The notes beneath the pieces are model-generated. The model was not told the origin of the DNA and made no database searches. It worked only from the letters and a program-made list of their open reading frames with translations. A DNA stretch of 64,000 bases from Acidovorax sp. NO-1 (GTDB taxonomy: Bacteria > Pseudomonadota > Gammaproteobacteria > Burkholderiales > Burkholderiaceae_C): NCBI RefSeq assembly GCF_000238595.1, contig NZ_AGTS01000055.1, forward strand, positions 1 to 64,000, given 5' to 3'. Position numbers and translations under genes: made by a program. Of this stretch, positions 57,164 to 64,000 are shown piece after piece. Every line of letters starts with the position of its first letter. Within the stretch, counting starts at the first letter, position 1.

Positions 57164-57766
57164 ATCGCTACTGAATTTCGTGATCGTCGCCACCGGGAAG
57201 AGCGCAAGCACCGCCTGAACCGTGAAATCATGGCCCCGGAAGTCCGTCTGTCCGGGCCTGACAACGAGCCTTTGGGTGTTGTCAGCCTCATGGAGGCCTT
57301 GCGCATGGCCGGTGAGCTGGATGTGGATCTGGTGGAAATTGCCGCCACGGCAAACCCGCCGGTGTGCCGCCTCATGGACTACGGCAAGTTCAAGTACCAA
57401 GAGCAAAAGCGTGCGGCAGAAGCCAAAGCCAAGCAGACGGTCATCGAGATCAAGGAAGTCAAGTTCCGTCCTGGCACGGACGATGGCGACTACAACATCA
57501 AGATGCGCAACATCCGCCGTTTTCTGGCGGATGGTGACAAGTGCAAGATCACGCTGCGGTTTCGCGGTCGTGAAATCACGCACCAGGAACTCGGTTTGGC
57601 GTTGCTGAACCGGATTCGTGACGAATTGGCAGACAGCATCATCATCGAGCAGTTTCCCAAGCTGGAAGGCCGCCAGATGATCATGATGATCGCTCCCGGC
57701 AAGAAGAAGCCCGCCGCAGCCAAACCGGCTGCTGAGAACGCCCAGGTGCCGGGCGGGGCGGCCTGA
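57164..57766 (+). CDS. infC: Translation initiation factor IF-3 (rare ATC start)
   Basis: IF-3 stops premature subunit joining and proofreads the initiation codon. The product is about 200 aa: [20 protein letters not shown] at the N-terminus, then [35 protein letters not shown], and the C-domain ([20 protein letters not shown]). The start is the rare codon ATC at 57164; AAGGAAG lies seven bases upstream. The ATG at 57230 would delete the conserved first 22 residues. Non-standard infC starts allow autoregulation because IF-3 rejects them. Confidence 0.93.
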   Translation: MATEFRDRRHREERKHRLNREIMAPEVRLSGPDNEPLGVVSLMEALRMAGELDVDLVEIAATANPPVCRLMDYGKFKYQEQKRAAEAKAKQTVIEIKEVKFRPGTDDGDYNIKMRNIRRFLADGDKCKITLRFRGREITHQELGLALLNRIRDELADSIIIEQFPKLEGRQMIMMIAPGKKKPAAAKPAAENAQVPGGAA

Positions 57767-57948
57767 ATCGCGCGGATGGGTGCGAAAATTTGAGTGCTTC
57801 GCCCGCAAGGGCGAAATACTCGAAGAGGCGGGGCTTTGGCTCTGCCGACCGAGAGGCGAAAGCCTTTCGACAAAAGTGGCTCGGGGCCAACAAGTTTGCA
57901 GATCGGTTTGCAAACGCCTCACGAGCACAATGAAAAAGGAGCATTCAC
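57767..57948 (+). promoter_or_regulatory. Structured leader of the rpmI-rplT genes
   Basis: Within 120 bp there are hairpins TTCGCCC-GCAA-GGGCGAA (57798-57815), a GGCGG/CTGCC stem, AGGC-GAAA-GCCT (57854-57864) with a GNRA loop, and GTTTGCA/TGCAAAC (57894-57915). It sits between infC and rpmI, where proteobacteria carry the L20-binding autoregulatory mRNA. L20 binding here is inference. Confidence 0.45.
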
Positions 57949-58152
57949 ATGCCCAAAATGAAGACCAAGAGCAGCGCGAAAAAACGTTTCCGCGTTCGTC
58001 CCGGTGGCACCGTCAAGCGCGGTCAAGCCTTCAAGCGTCACATCTTGACCAAGAAGACCACCAAGAACAAGCGCCATCTGCGTGGTGCGGTTGCTGTGCA
58101 CGAGACCAATATGGGCTCGATTTCACAGATGCTGCCCGGCATGGGCGTTTAA
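57949..58152 (+). CDS. rpmI: 50S ribosomal protein L35
   Basis: A 67-aa basic protein, [20 protein letters not shown] and [16 protein letters not shown], identical in layout to bL35. Normal length. Preceded by AAAAAGGAGC (57933-57942), a good Shine-Dalgarno. Cotranscribed with rplT 26 bp downstream. Confidence 0.97.
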   Translation: MPKMKTKSSAKKRFRVRPGGTVKRGQAFKRHILTKKTTKNKRHLRGAVAVHETNMGSISQMLPGMGV

Positions 58153-58178
58153 TTTACTGACGAACAAGGAGTACATAC

Positions 58179-58538
58179 ATGCCTCGCGTCAAACGTGGTG
58201 TAACGGCCCGTGCCCGTCACAAGAAAGTTCTCGCCCTTGCCAAGGGTTTCCGTGGTCGCCGCGGTAACGTCTTCCGTATCGCCAAACAGGCGGTAATGAA
58301 GGCTGGGCAATATGCCTACCGTGACCGCCGCACCAAGAAGCGCGTGTTCCGCCAGTTGTGGATCGCCCGTATCAACGCCGCTGCGCGTGAACTGGGCATG
58401 ACCTACAGCCAGTTCGCCAACGGCCTGAAGAAGGCTTCCATCGAGATCGACCGCAAGATGCTGGCCGACCTCGCAGTGCACGACAAGGCTGCCTTTGGCA
58501 GCATCGTGGAGCAAGTCAAGGCCAAGCTGGCTGCTTGA
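58179..58538 (+). CDS. rplT: 50S ribosomal protein L20
   Basis: A 119-aa bL20: [40 protein letters not shown], and [20 protein letters not shown]. An early 50S assembly protein and, by family knowledge, the translational repressor of its own operon. Full length. A repeat copy separates it from pheS. Confidence 0.97.
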   Translation: MPRVKRGVTARARHKKVLALAKGFRGRRGNVFRIAKQAVMKAGQYAYRDRRTKKRVFRQLWIARINAAARELGMTYSQFANGLKKASIEIDRKMLADLAVHDKAAFGSIVEQVKAKLAA

Positions 58539-58552
58539 GTTCACGATGAGTG

Positions 58553-58620
58553 GCTATCGTTCTGATAGCTGCTTGCGCAATAACAGCAAGGGCTAGGGCT
58601 TGAAAAGGCACTAGCCCTTG
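58553..58620 (+). repeat. Dispersed palindromic repeat, copy 13, with adjoining hairpin
   Basis: GATAGCTGCTTGCGCAATAA then CAGCAAGGGCTAGGGC keeps the left edge of the repeat. AAGGGCTAG (58587-58595) pairs with CTAGCCCTT (58611-58619), giving a hairpin with no T run. Lies between rplT and pheS. Confidence 0.55.
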
Positions 58621-58639
58621 TTCATTTTCGAGAGTCGAT

Positions 58640-59692
58640 ATGAACGAGTTGGATTCCCTGGTTGAGAGCGCCACGCAACTGTTTGCCCAAAGTGCAACCC
58701 CTGCTGACCTCGAAAACGCCAAGGCGCAATTTTTGGGCAAGTCGGGCCGCGTGACCGAGCTCATGAAGGGCATGGCGCAGCTGTCCGTCGAGGAAAAGAA
58801 ATCCCGTGGCGCTGCCATCAACGTGGCCAAGCAGGCCATTGAAGCCGCACTGACCGCACGCCGCCAGGCGCTGGCCGACGCAGAGCTGCAACTGCAATTG
58901 AAGGCTGAAGCACTGGACGTGAGCCTGCCAGGCCGCCAGCGCGGGCAGGGTGGCCTGCACCCGGTGTCGCTCACGCTCGAACGCATCCAGGGCATTTTCG
59001 GCTCCATGGGTTTTGACGTTGCCGAAGGCCCCGAGATTGAAACCGACTGGTTCAACTTCACCGCATTGAACACGCCAGAGGATCATCCCGCGCGTTCCAT
59101 GCACGACACGTTCTATGTGGAGGGCGGCACTGCCACCGCCCCCAACCTGCTGCGCACGCACACCAGCCCCATGCAGATCCGCCATGCAGTACAGCATGTC
59201 AAAAAGCACCGCGCCGCGCTGGATGCTGGCCAGCCCATGCCCGAGATCCGCGTGATCGCCCCAGGCCGCACTTATCGCGTGGACAGCGACGCCACGCACT
59301 CGCCCATGTTCCACCAGTGCGAAGGCCTGTGGATCGGCGAGAACGTGAGTTTCAAGGATCTGAAGGTCATCTTCACGGACTTCTGCCGCACGTTTTTTGA
59401 AAGCGATGACCTCGTGTTGCGCTTTCGCCCCAGCTTTTTCCCGTTCACGGAGCCCAGCGCCGAGATCGATATCCAGTTCCAGACGGGTCCGCTGGCGGGC
59501 CGGTGGCTCGAAGTGGCGGGTTCGGGCCAGGTGCACCCCAACGTGGTGCGCAACATGGGCCTCGACCCCGAGAAGTACATCGGCTTTGCGTTTGGCATGG
59601 GCCCGGACCGTCTGACGATGCTGCGCTACGGCGTCAATGATCTGCGTTTGTTCTTTGACGGCGACATCCGTTTTCTGTCGCAGTTTCAGTAA
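58640..59692 (+). CDS. pheS: Phenylalanyl-tRNA synthetase alpha subunit
   Basis: Catalytic alpha chain of the (alpha-beta)2 PheRS. The 350-aa protein has an N-terminal coiled coil ([20 protein letters not shown]) and class II motifs: motif 1 [19 protein letters not shown], motif 2 [20 protein letters not shown], motif 3 [17 protein letters not shown]. The [14 protein letters not shown] block binds phenylalanine. Start at 58640 after CGAGAG. Two repeat copies lie between it and pheT. Confidence 0.97.
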   Translation: MNELDSLVESATQLFAQSATPADLENAKAQFLGKSGRVTELMKGMAQLSVEEKKSRGAAINVAKQAIEAALTARRQALADAELQLQLKAEALDVSLPGRQRGQGGLHPVSLTLERIQGIFGSMGFDVAEGPEIETDWFNFTALNTPEDHPARSMHDTFYVEGGTATAPNLLRTHTSPMQIRHAVQHVKKHRAALDAGQPMPEIRVIAPGRTYRVDSDATHSPMFHQCEGLWIGENVSFKDLKVIFTDFCRTFFESDDLVLRFRPSFFPFTEPSAEIDIQFQTGPLAGRWLEVAGSGQVHPNVVRNMGLDPEKYIGFAFGMGPDRLTMLRYGVNDLRLFFDGDIRFLSQFQ

Positions 59693-59697
59693 CGCAA

Positions 59698-59796
59698 AAA
59701 AGTGAGCTGCTGACGCTTGTAGTCATTGGCTTTCAAAGCGTTTTGACATCGAAACGCTTGATTGAAAAGCGCTGCCAGCTATATTTTTAAGAGCTA
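59698..59796. repeat. Dispersed palindromic repeat, copies 14 and 15, facing each other
   Basis: A degenerate plus copy (GAGCTGCTGACGCTTG) and a minus copy (ACGCTTGATTGAAAAGCGC then TGCCAGCTATATTTTTAAG) fill the pheS-pheT gap. Head-to-head placement makes a larger imperfect palindrome of about 100 bp. Confidence 0.55.
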
Positions 59797-59814
59797 ACGC
59801 CAAAGAGTCTTCCT

Positions 59815-62262
59815 ATGCAATTCCCTGAGTCCTGGTTGCGCGAATTCTGCAACCCACCGCTGACAACCCAAGAGCTGGCTGACACGCTGACCATGGCGGG
59901 CCTGGAGGTGGAAGAGCTGCGCCCCGTCGCGCCGCCTTTCACCAAGATCGTGGTGGGTGAGATCAAGGAGGCCGTGCAACACCCCGACGCCGACCGCCTG
60001 CGTGTGTGCCAGGTGGACGTGGGGCAGGGCGCCCTGCTGAATATCGTGTGTGGCGCGCCCAACGCCCGCGTGGGCATCAAAGTGCCCTGCGCGCTGGTGG
60101 GCGCCGAGCTGCCGCCGGGTGATGACGGCAAGCCGTTTCTCATCAAGGTGGGCAAGCTGCGCGGCGTGGAAAGCCAGGGCATGCTGTGCTCGGCGCGCGA
60201 GCTCAAGCTGTCCGAAGACCATGGTGGCTTGCTGGAGCTCGATGCCTCGGCTCCCGTGGGCCAGGACATTCGTGAGCATCTCGACCTGGACGACACCCTG
60301 TTTACCCTCAAGCTCACGCCCAATCTGGCGCACTGCCTGAGCGTTTATGGCATCGCGCGCGAAGTCTCAGCATTGACGGGCACGCCGCTGCAACGCCCGT
60401 CGTTCCCTGCCGTAGCCGCAAAGCTGACGGACAAGCTGCCCGTGCAGGTGAGTGCACCGGATCTGTGCGGCCGCTTCTCCGGCCGCATCGTGCGCAACGT
60501 GAACACGCGCGCCGCCACACCCCAGTGGATGCTGGACCGCCTGGCACGCTGCGGACAGCGCGGCGTGTCGCCGCTGGTTGACATTTCCAACTATGTGATG
60601 TTCGAGCTGGGGCGTCCGTCGCACATTTTTGACCTGGACAAGATCCACGGTGGCCTGGAGGTTCGATGGGGCAAGCCGGGCGAGCAGCTCAAGCTGCTCA
60701 ACGGCACCACCGTGACCGTCGATGACAAGGTGGGTGTGATCGCCGACGACCGTCAGGTGGAGTCGCTGGCCGGCATCATGGGCGGCGACGCCACAGCCGT
60801 GTCGGATGACACCCGCCACATCTATATCGAGGCCGCGTTCTGGTGGCCCAAAGCAGTGGCGGGTCGCTCGCGCCGGTTCAATTTCTCGACCGATGCGGGT
60901 CACCGATTCGAGCGCGGCGTGGACTCCGCCCTGACGGTGGAGCACATCGAGCGCATCACGCAACTGGTGATCGACATTTGCGGTACACCCGACACGGCGT
61001 GTGGGCCCATGGACGATCAGGCCGTCAATCTGCCGGTGTCCCAGCCCGTCACGCTGCGCGTGGCGCGTGCGGCCAAGGTCATCGGCATGCCACTGACCCA
61101 AGCCCAGTGTGCCGATGCGTTGCAGCGTCTGGGCCTGCCGGTGGTGGAGGGCGACGGCACGCTCACCGTTACGCCGCCGTCGTTCCGTTTCGACATCACC
61201 ATCGAGGAAGACCTGATCGAAGAGGTTGCCCGCATGGTGGGTTACAACAACCTGCCGACCACGCCCCCCCTGGCGCCGATCACGCCCAAGCTGGCGCTCG
61301 AGGCCACGCGCAGCCCGTTTGCGGTGCGCCGCTCGCTGGCAGCGCTGGGGTATCAGGAAACGATCAACTTCAGCTTTGTGGAAGAGCGGTGGGAGCACGA
61401 GCTGGCCGCCAACACCCAGCCGATCAAACTGCTCAATCCGATTGCCAGCCAGATGAGCGTGATGCGCTCCACGTTGCTGGGTTCTTTGCTGCAAGTGTTG
61501 AAGTTCAACCTCGACCGCAAGGCCGAGCGGGTGCGCGTCTTTGAACTGGGCCGCGTGTTCCTGCGCGACGGCAGCGTGAGCAATACCGACACCACAGTCG
61601 AAGGCTTCCATCAGCCGATGCGCGTGTCGGGCCTGGCCTATGGCCCGAACGACATGCTGCAATGGGGGCGCAAGGAGCAATCCATCGACTTCTTTGATGT
61701 GAAGGGCGACGTGGAAGCCCTGCTGGCACCGCTGCGCGCGACGTTCGAGCCGGGCACCCATCCCGCCATGCACCCTGGCCGTTGCGCTCGCGTGCTGGTG
61801 GATGGCCGCGCCATCGGTTTTGTGGGCGAACTGCACCCGCAGTGGCGCCAGTCGTGGGAGCTGCCGCAGGCTCCTGTGATGTTCGAGCTGGAGCTGGACG
61901 CCGTGCTGCAGCGCGTGGTGCCGGAGTTCAAGACAGTGTCCAAGCACCAGGCGGTAGAGCGCGACCTGGCCGTGGTGGTGGCCGAGCGTGTCACGCATGC
62001 GGACATCATGGGGGCAGTCGAGCAGGCCGTTCCGGGTGGCATGCTGCGCTCTGCCGTGCTGTTTGATGTATACCGTCCCAAGGCCCTGCGCGCAGGCGAA
62101 GAGGCACCTGCAGGCGGGCTGGCTGCGGGCGAAAAGAGCCTGGCGGTGCGCCTCACGCTCGGACGCGACGAAGCGAGCCTGACGGAGGCTGAAATCGAGG
62201 CGGCGGTCCAGTCCGTGATGGCGCAACTTGCGCAGCGCACGGGCGCGCGGCTGCGGGTGTGA
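59815..62262 (+). CDS. pheT: Phenylalanyl-tRNA synthetase beta subunit
   Basis: An 815-aa beta chain. N-terminal EMAP/tRNA-binding domain (FTKIVVGEIKEAVQHPDADR), B3/B4 editing domain (YGIAREVSALTGTPLQRPSF), B5 domain, a catalytic-like core, and the C-terminal FDX-ACB anticodon-binding domain (SKHQAVERDLAVVVAERVTH). Length is normal. Followed by ihfA after 24 bp, the conserved pheT-ihfA linkage. Confidence 0.97.
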   Translation: MQFPESWLREFCNPPLTTQELADTLTMAGLEVEELRPVAPPFTKIVVGEIKEAVQHPDADRLRVCQVDVGQGALLNIVCGAPNARVGIKVPCALVGAELPPGDDGKPFLIKVGKLRGVESQGMLCSARELKLSEDHGGLLELDASAPVGQDIREHLDLDDTLFTLKLTPNLAHCLSVYGIAREVSALTGTPLQRPSFPAVAAKLTDKLPVQVSAPDLCGRFSGRIVRNVNTRAATPQWMLDRLARCGQRGVSPLVDISNYVMFELGRPSHIFDLDKIHGGLEVRWGKPGEQLKLLNGTTVTVDDKVGVIADDRQVESLAGIMGGDATAVSDDTRHIYIEAAFWWPKAVAGRSRRFNFSTDAGHRFERGVDSALTVEHIERITQLVIDICGTPDTACGPMDDQAVNLPVSQPVTLRVARAAKVIGMPLTQAQCADALQRLGLPVVEGDGTLTVTPPSFRFDITIEEDLIEEVARMVGYNNLPTTPPLAPITPKLALEATRSPFAVRRSLAALGYQETINFSFVEERWEHELAANTQPIKLLNPIASQMSVMRSTLLGSLLQVLKFNLDRKAERVRVFELGRVFLRDGSVSNTDTTVEGFHQPMRVSGLAYGPNDMLQWGRKEQSIDFFDVKGDVEALLAPLRATFEPGTHPAMHPGRCARVLVDGRAIGFVGELHPQWRQSWELPQAPVMFELELDAVLQRVVPEFKTVSKHQAVERDLAVVVAERVTHADIMGAVEQAVPGGMLRSAVLFDVYRPKALRAGEEAPAGGLAAGEKSLAVRLTLGRDEASLTEAEIEAAVQSVMAQLAQRTGARLRV

Positions 62263-62286
62263 CGATGTTCAGGGGAATGACGAGCC

Positions 62287-62607
62287 ATGATTGAATTTGC
62301 AGTCGAGAGCCTGGAGACACCGGCACTGACCAAGGCGCAGCTCGCCGATCTGCTGTTTGACCAGATCGGCCTGAACAAGCGCGAGTCCAAGGACATGATC
62401 GACGCCTTCTTCGATCTGATTTCACAGAGTCTTGTCGAGGGCAAGGACGTGAAACTGTCGGGGTTTGGCAATTTCCAGATCCGTACCAAGGCGCCACGCC
62501 CCGGGCGTAACCCGCGCACGGGTGAGGCGATCCCGATCAAGGCACGCCGGGTAGTGACATTTCACGCGAGCAGCAAACTCAAAGAGCAGATTCAGGCTGC
62601 GGCGTGA
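62287..62607 (+). CDS. ihfA: Integration host factor alpha subunit
   Basis: A 106-aa HU/IHF-family DNA-bending protein. [20 protein letters not shown] begins the core, [20 protein letters not shown] the dimer platform, and the arm [20 protein letters not shown] contains the intercalating proline. The extension before the core ([12 protein letters not shown]) is slightly longer than in E. coli. Dimerises with IhfB, encoded elsewhere. Confidence 0.96.
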   Translation: MIEFAVESLETPALTKAQLADLLFDQIGLNKRESKDMIDAFFDLISQSLVEGKDVKLSGFGNFQIRTKAPRPGRNPRTGEAIPIKARRVVTFHASSKLKEQIQAAA

Positions 62608-62704
62608 ATTTGTTCCGATTTGTGTCTCATTGCGGGCGCCATGACTGGCGGCTTTGGCGGGACTGCAGTACGCTTGTCGGCTTTCGCCTTTGAACTTGCA
62701 TCCC

Positions 62705-63130
62705 ATGGGCACTACGCTACCTTCCATACCCGCCAAACGGTACTTCACGATCGGAGAGGTCGCGGAGTTGTGTGGCGTGAAGCCGCATGTGCTGCGCTAT
62801 TGGGAGCAGGAGTTCACGCAGCTGCGGCCCATGAAACGCCGTGGCAACCGGCGCTACTACCAGCACCACGAGGTGCTCATGATCCGCCGCATCCGCGATC
62901 TGCTGTATGACCAGGGGTTCACCATCAGCGGGGCGCGCAACAAGCTTCAGGAGCTGGCGCACACGGACCGCAGCGAGGTGGCTGGTGATCAGTTGGTGGC
63001 GGATGTTGTTTTGCCCAGCATGGTGGTCGATACGGCGCGCGACCTGTCCATTGCGCCGGGGTTGATGCTGGATCCGCTTGCCATGCGCAAAGAATTGTTC
63101 GAGATTCGTGCGCTTCTCTCTTTGAACTGA
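62705..63130 (+). CDS. MerR-family-like helix-turn-helix regulator
   Basis: A 141-aa MerR-type DNA-binding protein. RYFTIGEVAELCGVKPHVLR and YWEQEFTQLRPMKRRGNRRY are the winged helix; IRRIRDLLYDQGFTISGARN the linker helix. The C-terminal part is short with no cysteine metal site. This gene commonly follows ihfA in betaproteobacteria; its target is unknown. The ATG at 62705 is chosen; a more upstream in-frame start lacks similarity. Confidence 0.88.
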   Translation: MGTTLPSIPAKRYFTIGEVAELCGVKPHVLRYWEQEFTQLRPMKRRGNRRYYQHHEVLMIRRIRDLLYDQGFTISGARNKLQELAHTDRSEVAGDQLVADVVLPSMVVDTARDLSIAPGLMLDPLAMRKELFEIRALLSLN

Positions 63131-63141
63131 ATTTTTCAGCA

Positions 63142-63147
63142 TATAAT
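63142..63147 (+). promoter_or_regulatory. Probable -10 of tRNA-Pro
   Basis: Perfect TATAAT ending 11 bases before the tRNA. The nearest -35-like TTGAAC (63122-63127) is only 14 bp away, so the -35 is unclear. Confidence 0.5.
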
Positions 63148-63158
63148 CTAAGTCTTGT

Positions 63159-63235
63159 CGGCGTGTAGCGCAGCCTGGTAGCGCACTTGCATGGGGTGCA
63201 AGGGGTCGCGAGTTCGAATCCCGCCACGCCGACCA
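63159..63235 (+). tRNA. tRNA-Pro (anticodon GGG)
   Basis: A 77-nt tRNA. Acceptor stem CGGCGTG pairs with CACGCCG, followed by A and an encoded CCA. D stem GCGC/GCGC, anticodon stem CTTGC/GCAAG with loop ATGGGGT giving anticodon GGG, T arm GCGAG-TTCGAAT. C1-G72 is the usual proline identity pair. Confidence 0.96.
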
Positions 63236-63246
63236 TTGATAGCAAA

Positions 63247-63277
63247 AGCCCAGAACCGAAAGGTTCTGGGCTTTTTT
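63247..63277 (+). terminator. Terminator after tRNA-Pro
   Basis: AGCCCAGAACC (63247-63257), loop GAAA, GGTTCTGGGCT (63262-63272), then T5. Confidence 0.92.
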
Positions 63278-63420
63278 GCTGGGCGCAAGCCAAACGCATT
63301 GTTCAATGCGCCAACCGCGCGAGCCATGGCGCGGTTGGCGCGGCAGGTAGCACGCGAACCGGATGCGAGGTTGGGTACCCGGCTGGAGATTCGGCGTACT
63401 TTCGACACAAGAGGAATCTC

Positions 63421-63744
63421 ATGATCGATGGATTGGTGGCCGGCAGGATTTTTGGCGAATCTGCGCAACGGGTGGACAAGGCGGGCAAGGCATTCACCGT
63501 TGCCAAGGTGCGCGCCACCACGGGGGATGGCGAGCTGCTCTTTGTCAATGTGATTGCGTTTGAAGAGCGGGTGTGTGATGCGTTGCGCACATTGCGCGAC
63601 GGCGACTCGGTGGCGCTCGCCGGAACCCTCACGCCCCGCGTGTGGACGGACAAGCAGGGCAATGTCCGCCCTGCGCTGGACATGCTGGCACTGCGCGTGC
63701 TGACGGTGCACGAGGCTCCGGCACCGGACGCTGCTGGTACCTAA
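63421..63744 (+). CDS. Short SSB-like OB-fold protein
   Basis: A 107-aa protein resembling single-stranded DNA-binding proteins: GLVAGRIFGESAQRVDKAGK, TVAKVRATTGDGELLFVNVI, FEERVCDALRTLRDGDSVAL and GTLTPRVWTDKQGNVRPALD. It lacks the long acidic tail of housekeeping SSB, so it is a short paralogue or PriB-like protein. The ATG at 63421 follows a possible AGGA. Position beside a tRNA gene could point to an element, but no integrase is visible. Confidence 0.7.
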   Translation: MIDGLVAGRIFGESAQRVDKAGKAFTVAKVRATTGDGELLFVNVIAFEERVCDALRTLRDGDSVALAGTLTPRVWTDKQGNVRPALDMLALRVLTVHEAPAPDAAGT

Positions 63745-63791
63745 ACGAAGAACACAGGCCCTGCAGTCCGATTGACGCAGCGGGCACACGT

Positions 63792-63813
63792 AAAAAAGCC
63801 CGCCGTAGCGGGC
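63792..63813 (-). terminator. Terminator of the pyrophosphatase gene
   Basis: On the minus strand GCCCGC, loop TACG, GCGGGC, then T6. It lies about 70 bp past the hppA stop. Confidence 0.8.
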
Positions 63814-63881
63814 TAAGGCCCTGACAAATCCTGGCGGTATGCCGGATGTGGCGAAGCCCTGGAGTGGTCAGCGTCAGCGTA

Positions 63882-64000
<119 letters not shown>

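Noticed and set aside
63159-63420. tRNA-Pro as an attachment site of an integrated element
   Set aside because: No integrase and no duplicated tRNA 3' end within the window; the SSB-like gene alone is not enough.

Overview
The window is high-GC, densely coded chromosome from a betaproteobacterium of the Comamonadaceae, most likely Acidovorax or a close relative. The evidence is gene content and order: rimP-nusA-infB-rbfA-truB-typA, thrS-infC-rpmI-rplT-pheS-pheT-ihfA, guaB-guaA, a putA with a divergent Lrp-type regulator, DUF1631 and DUF6352 proteins, and a TAXI TRAP receptor. A family of short palindromic repeats is scattered throughout. I see no prophage, insertion sequence, CRISPR array or integrative element. 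Names rest on recognising protein families by eye; no database search was run.

Layout. 1-12 kb: an RNA helicase (cut by the window edge), the translation factor EttA, DUF1631, a TAXI receptor, and a MocR-type regulator divergent from two c-type cytochromes and a thioredoxin. 12-16 kb: a large SWIM/SNF2 helicase. 15.7-24.4 kb: a translation and ribosome-maturation operon with its own promoter and a leader terminator. 24.4-33.2 kb: a DMT permease and a CoA hydrolase, smpB/ratA/rnfH, and guaB-guaA. 33.3-37.7 kb: proline catabolism, with putA broken by a frameshift. 37.7-41.5 kb: assorted housekeeping genes including rlmD and a YccA-type membrane protein. 41.7-50.5 kb: an iron block (hemP, exbD, exbB, a frameshifted tonB, bfd, a PKHD hydroxylase, a siderophore receptor), with Fur-like boxes before hemP, bfd and the receptor. 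50.5-54.9 kb: SWIB, RraA, a DMT permease, a gamma-glutamylcyclotransferase-like protein and isocitrate lyase. 54.9-62.6 kb: the thrS-pheST-ihfA cluster. 62.7-64 kb: a MerR-like regulator, tRNA-Pro(GGG), an SSB-like protein and the C-terminus of a proton-pumping pyrophosphatase.

Most notable observations. (1) Upstream of thrS there is a 13-codon reading frame with four Thr codons, followed by mutually exclusive stems and an intrinsic terminator. This is the architecture of ribosome-mediated threonine attenuation. (2) At least a dozen copies of a 45-65 bp palindromic element occur; several have compensatory arm changes, and four lie in frame inside protein genes (truB, a CoA hydrolase, rlmD, a DMT permease). 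(3) putA and tonB each carry a one-base frameshift in a G/C run; both could be sequence errors or real lesions. (4) Three copies of a TCTT-N4-AAGA palindrome precede aceA. (5) A compact promoter-plus-terminator leader precedes rimP, and a multi-hairpin leader precedes rpmI.
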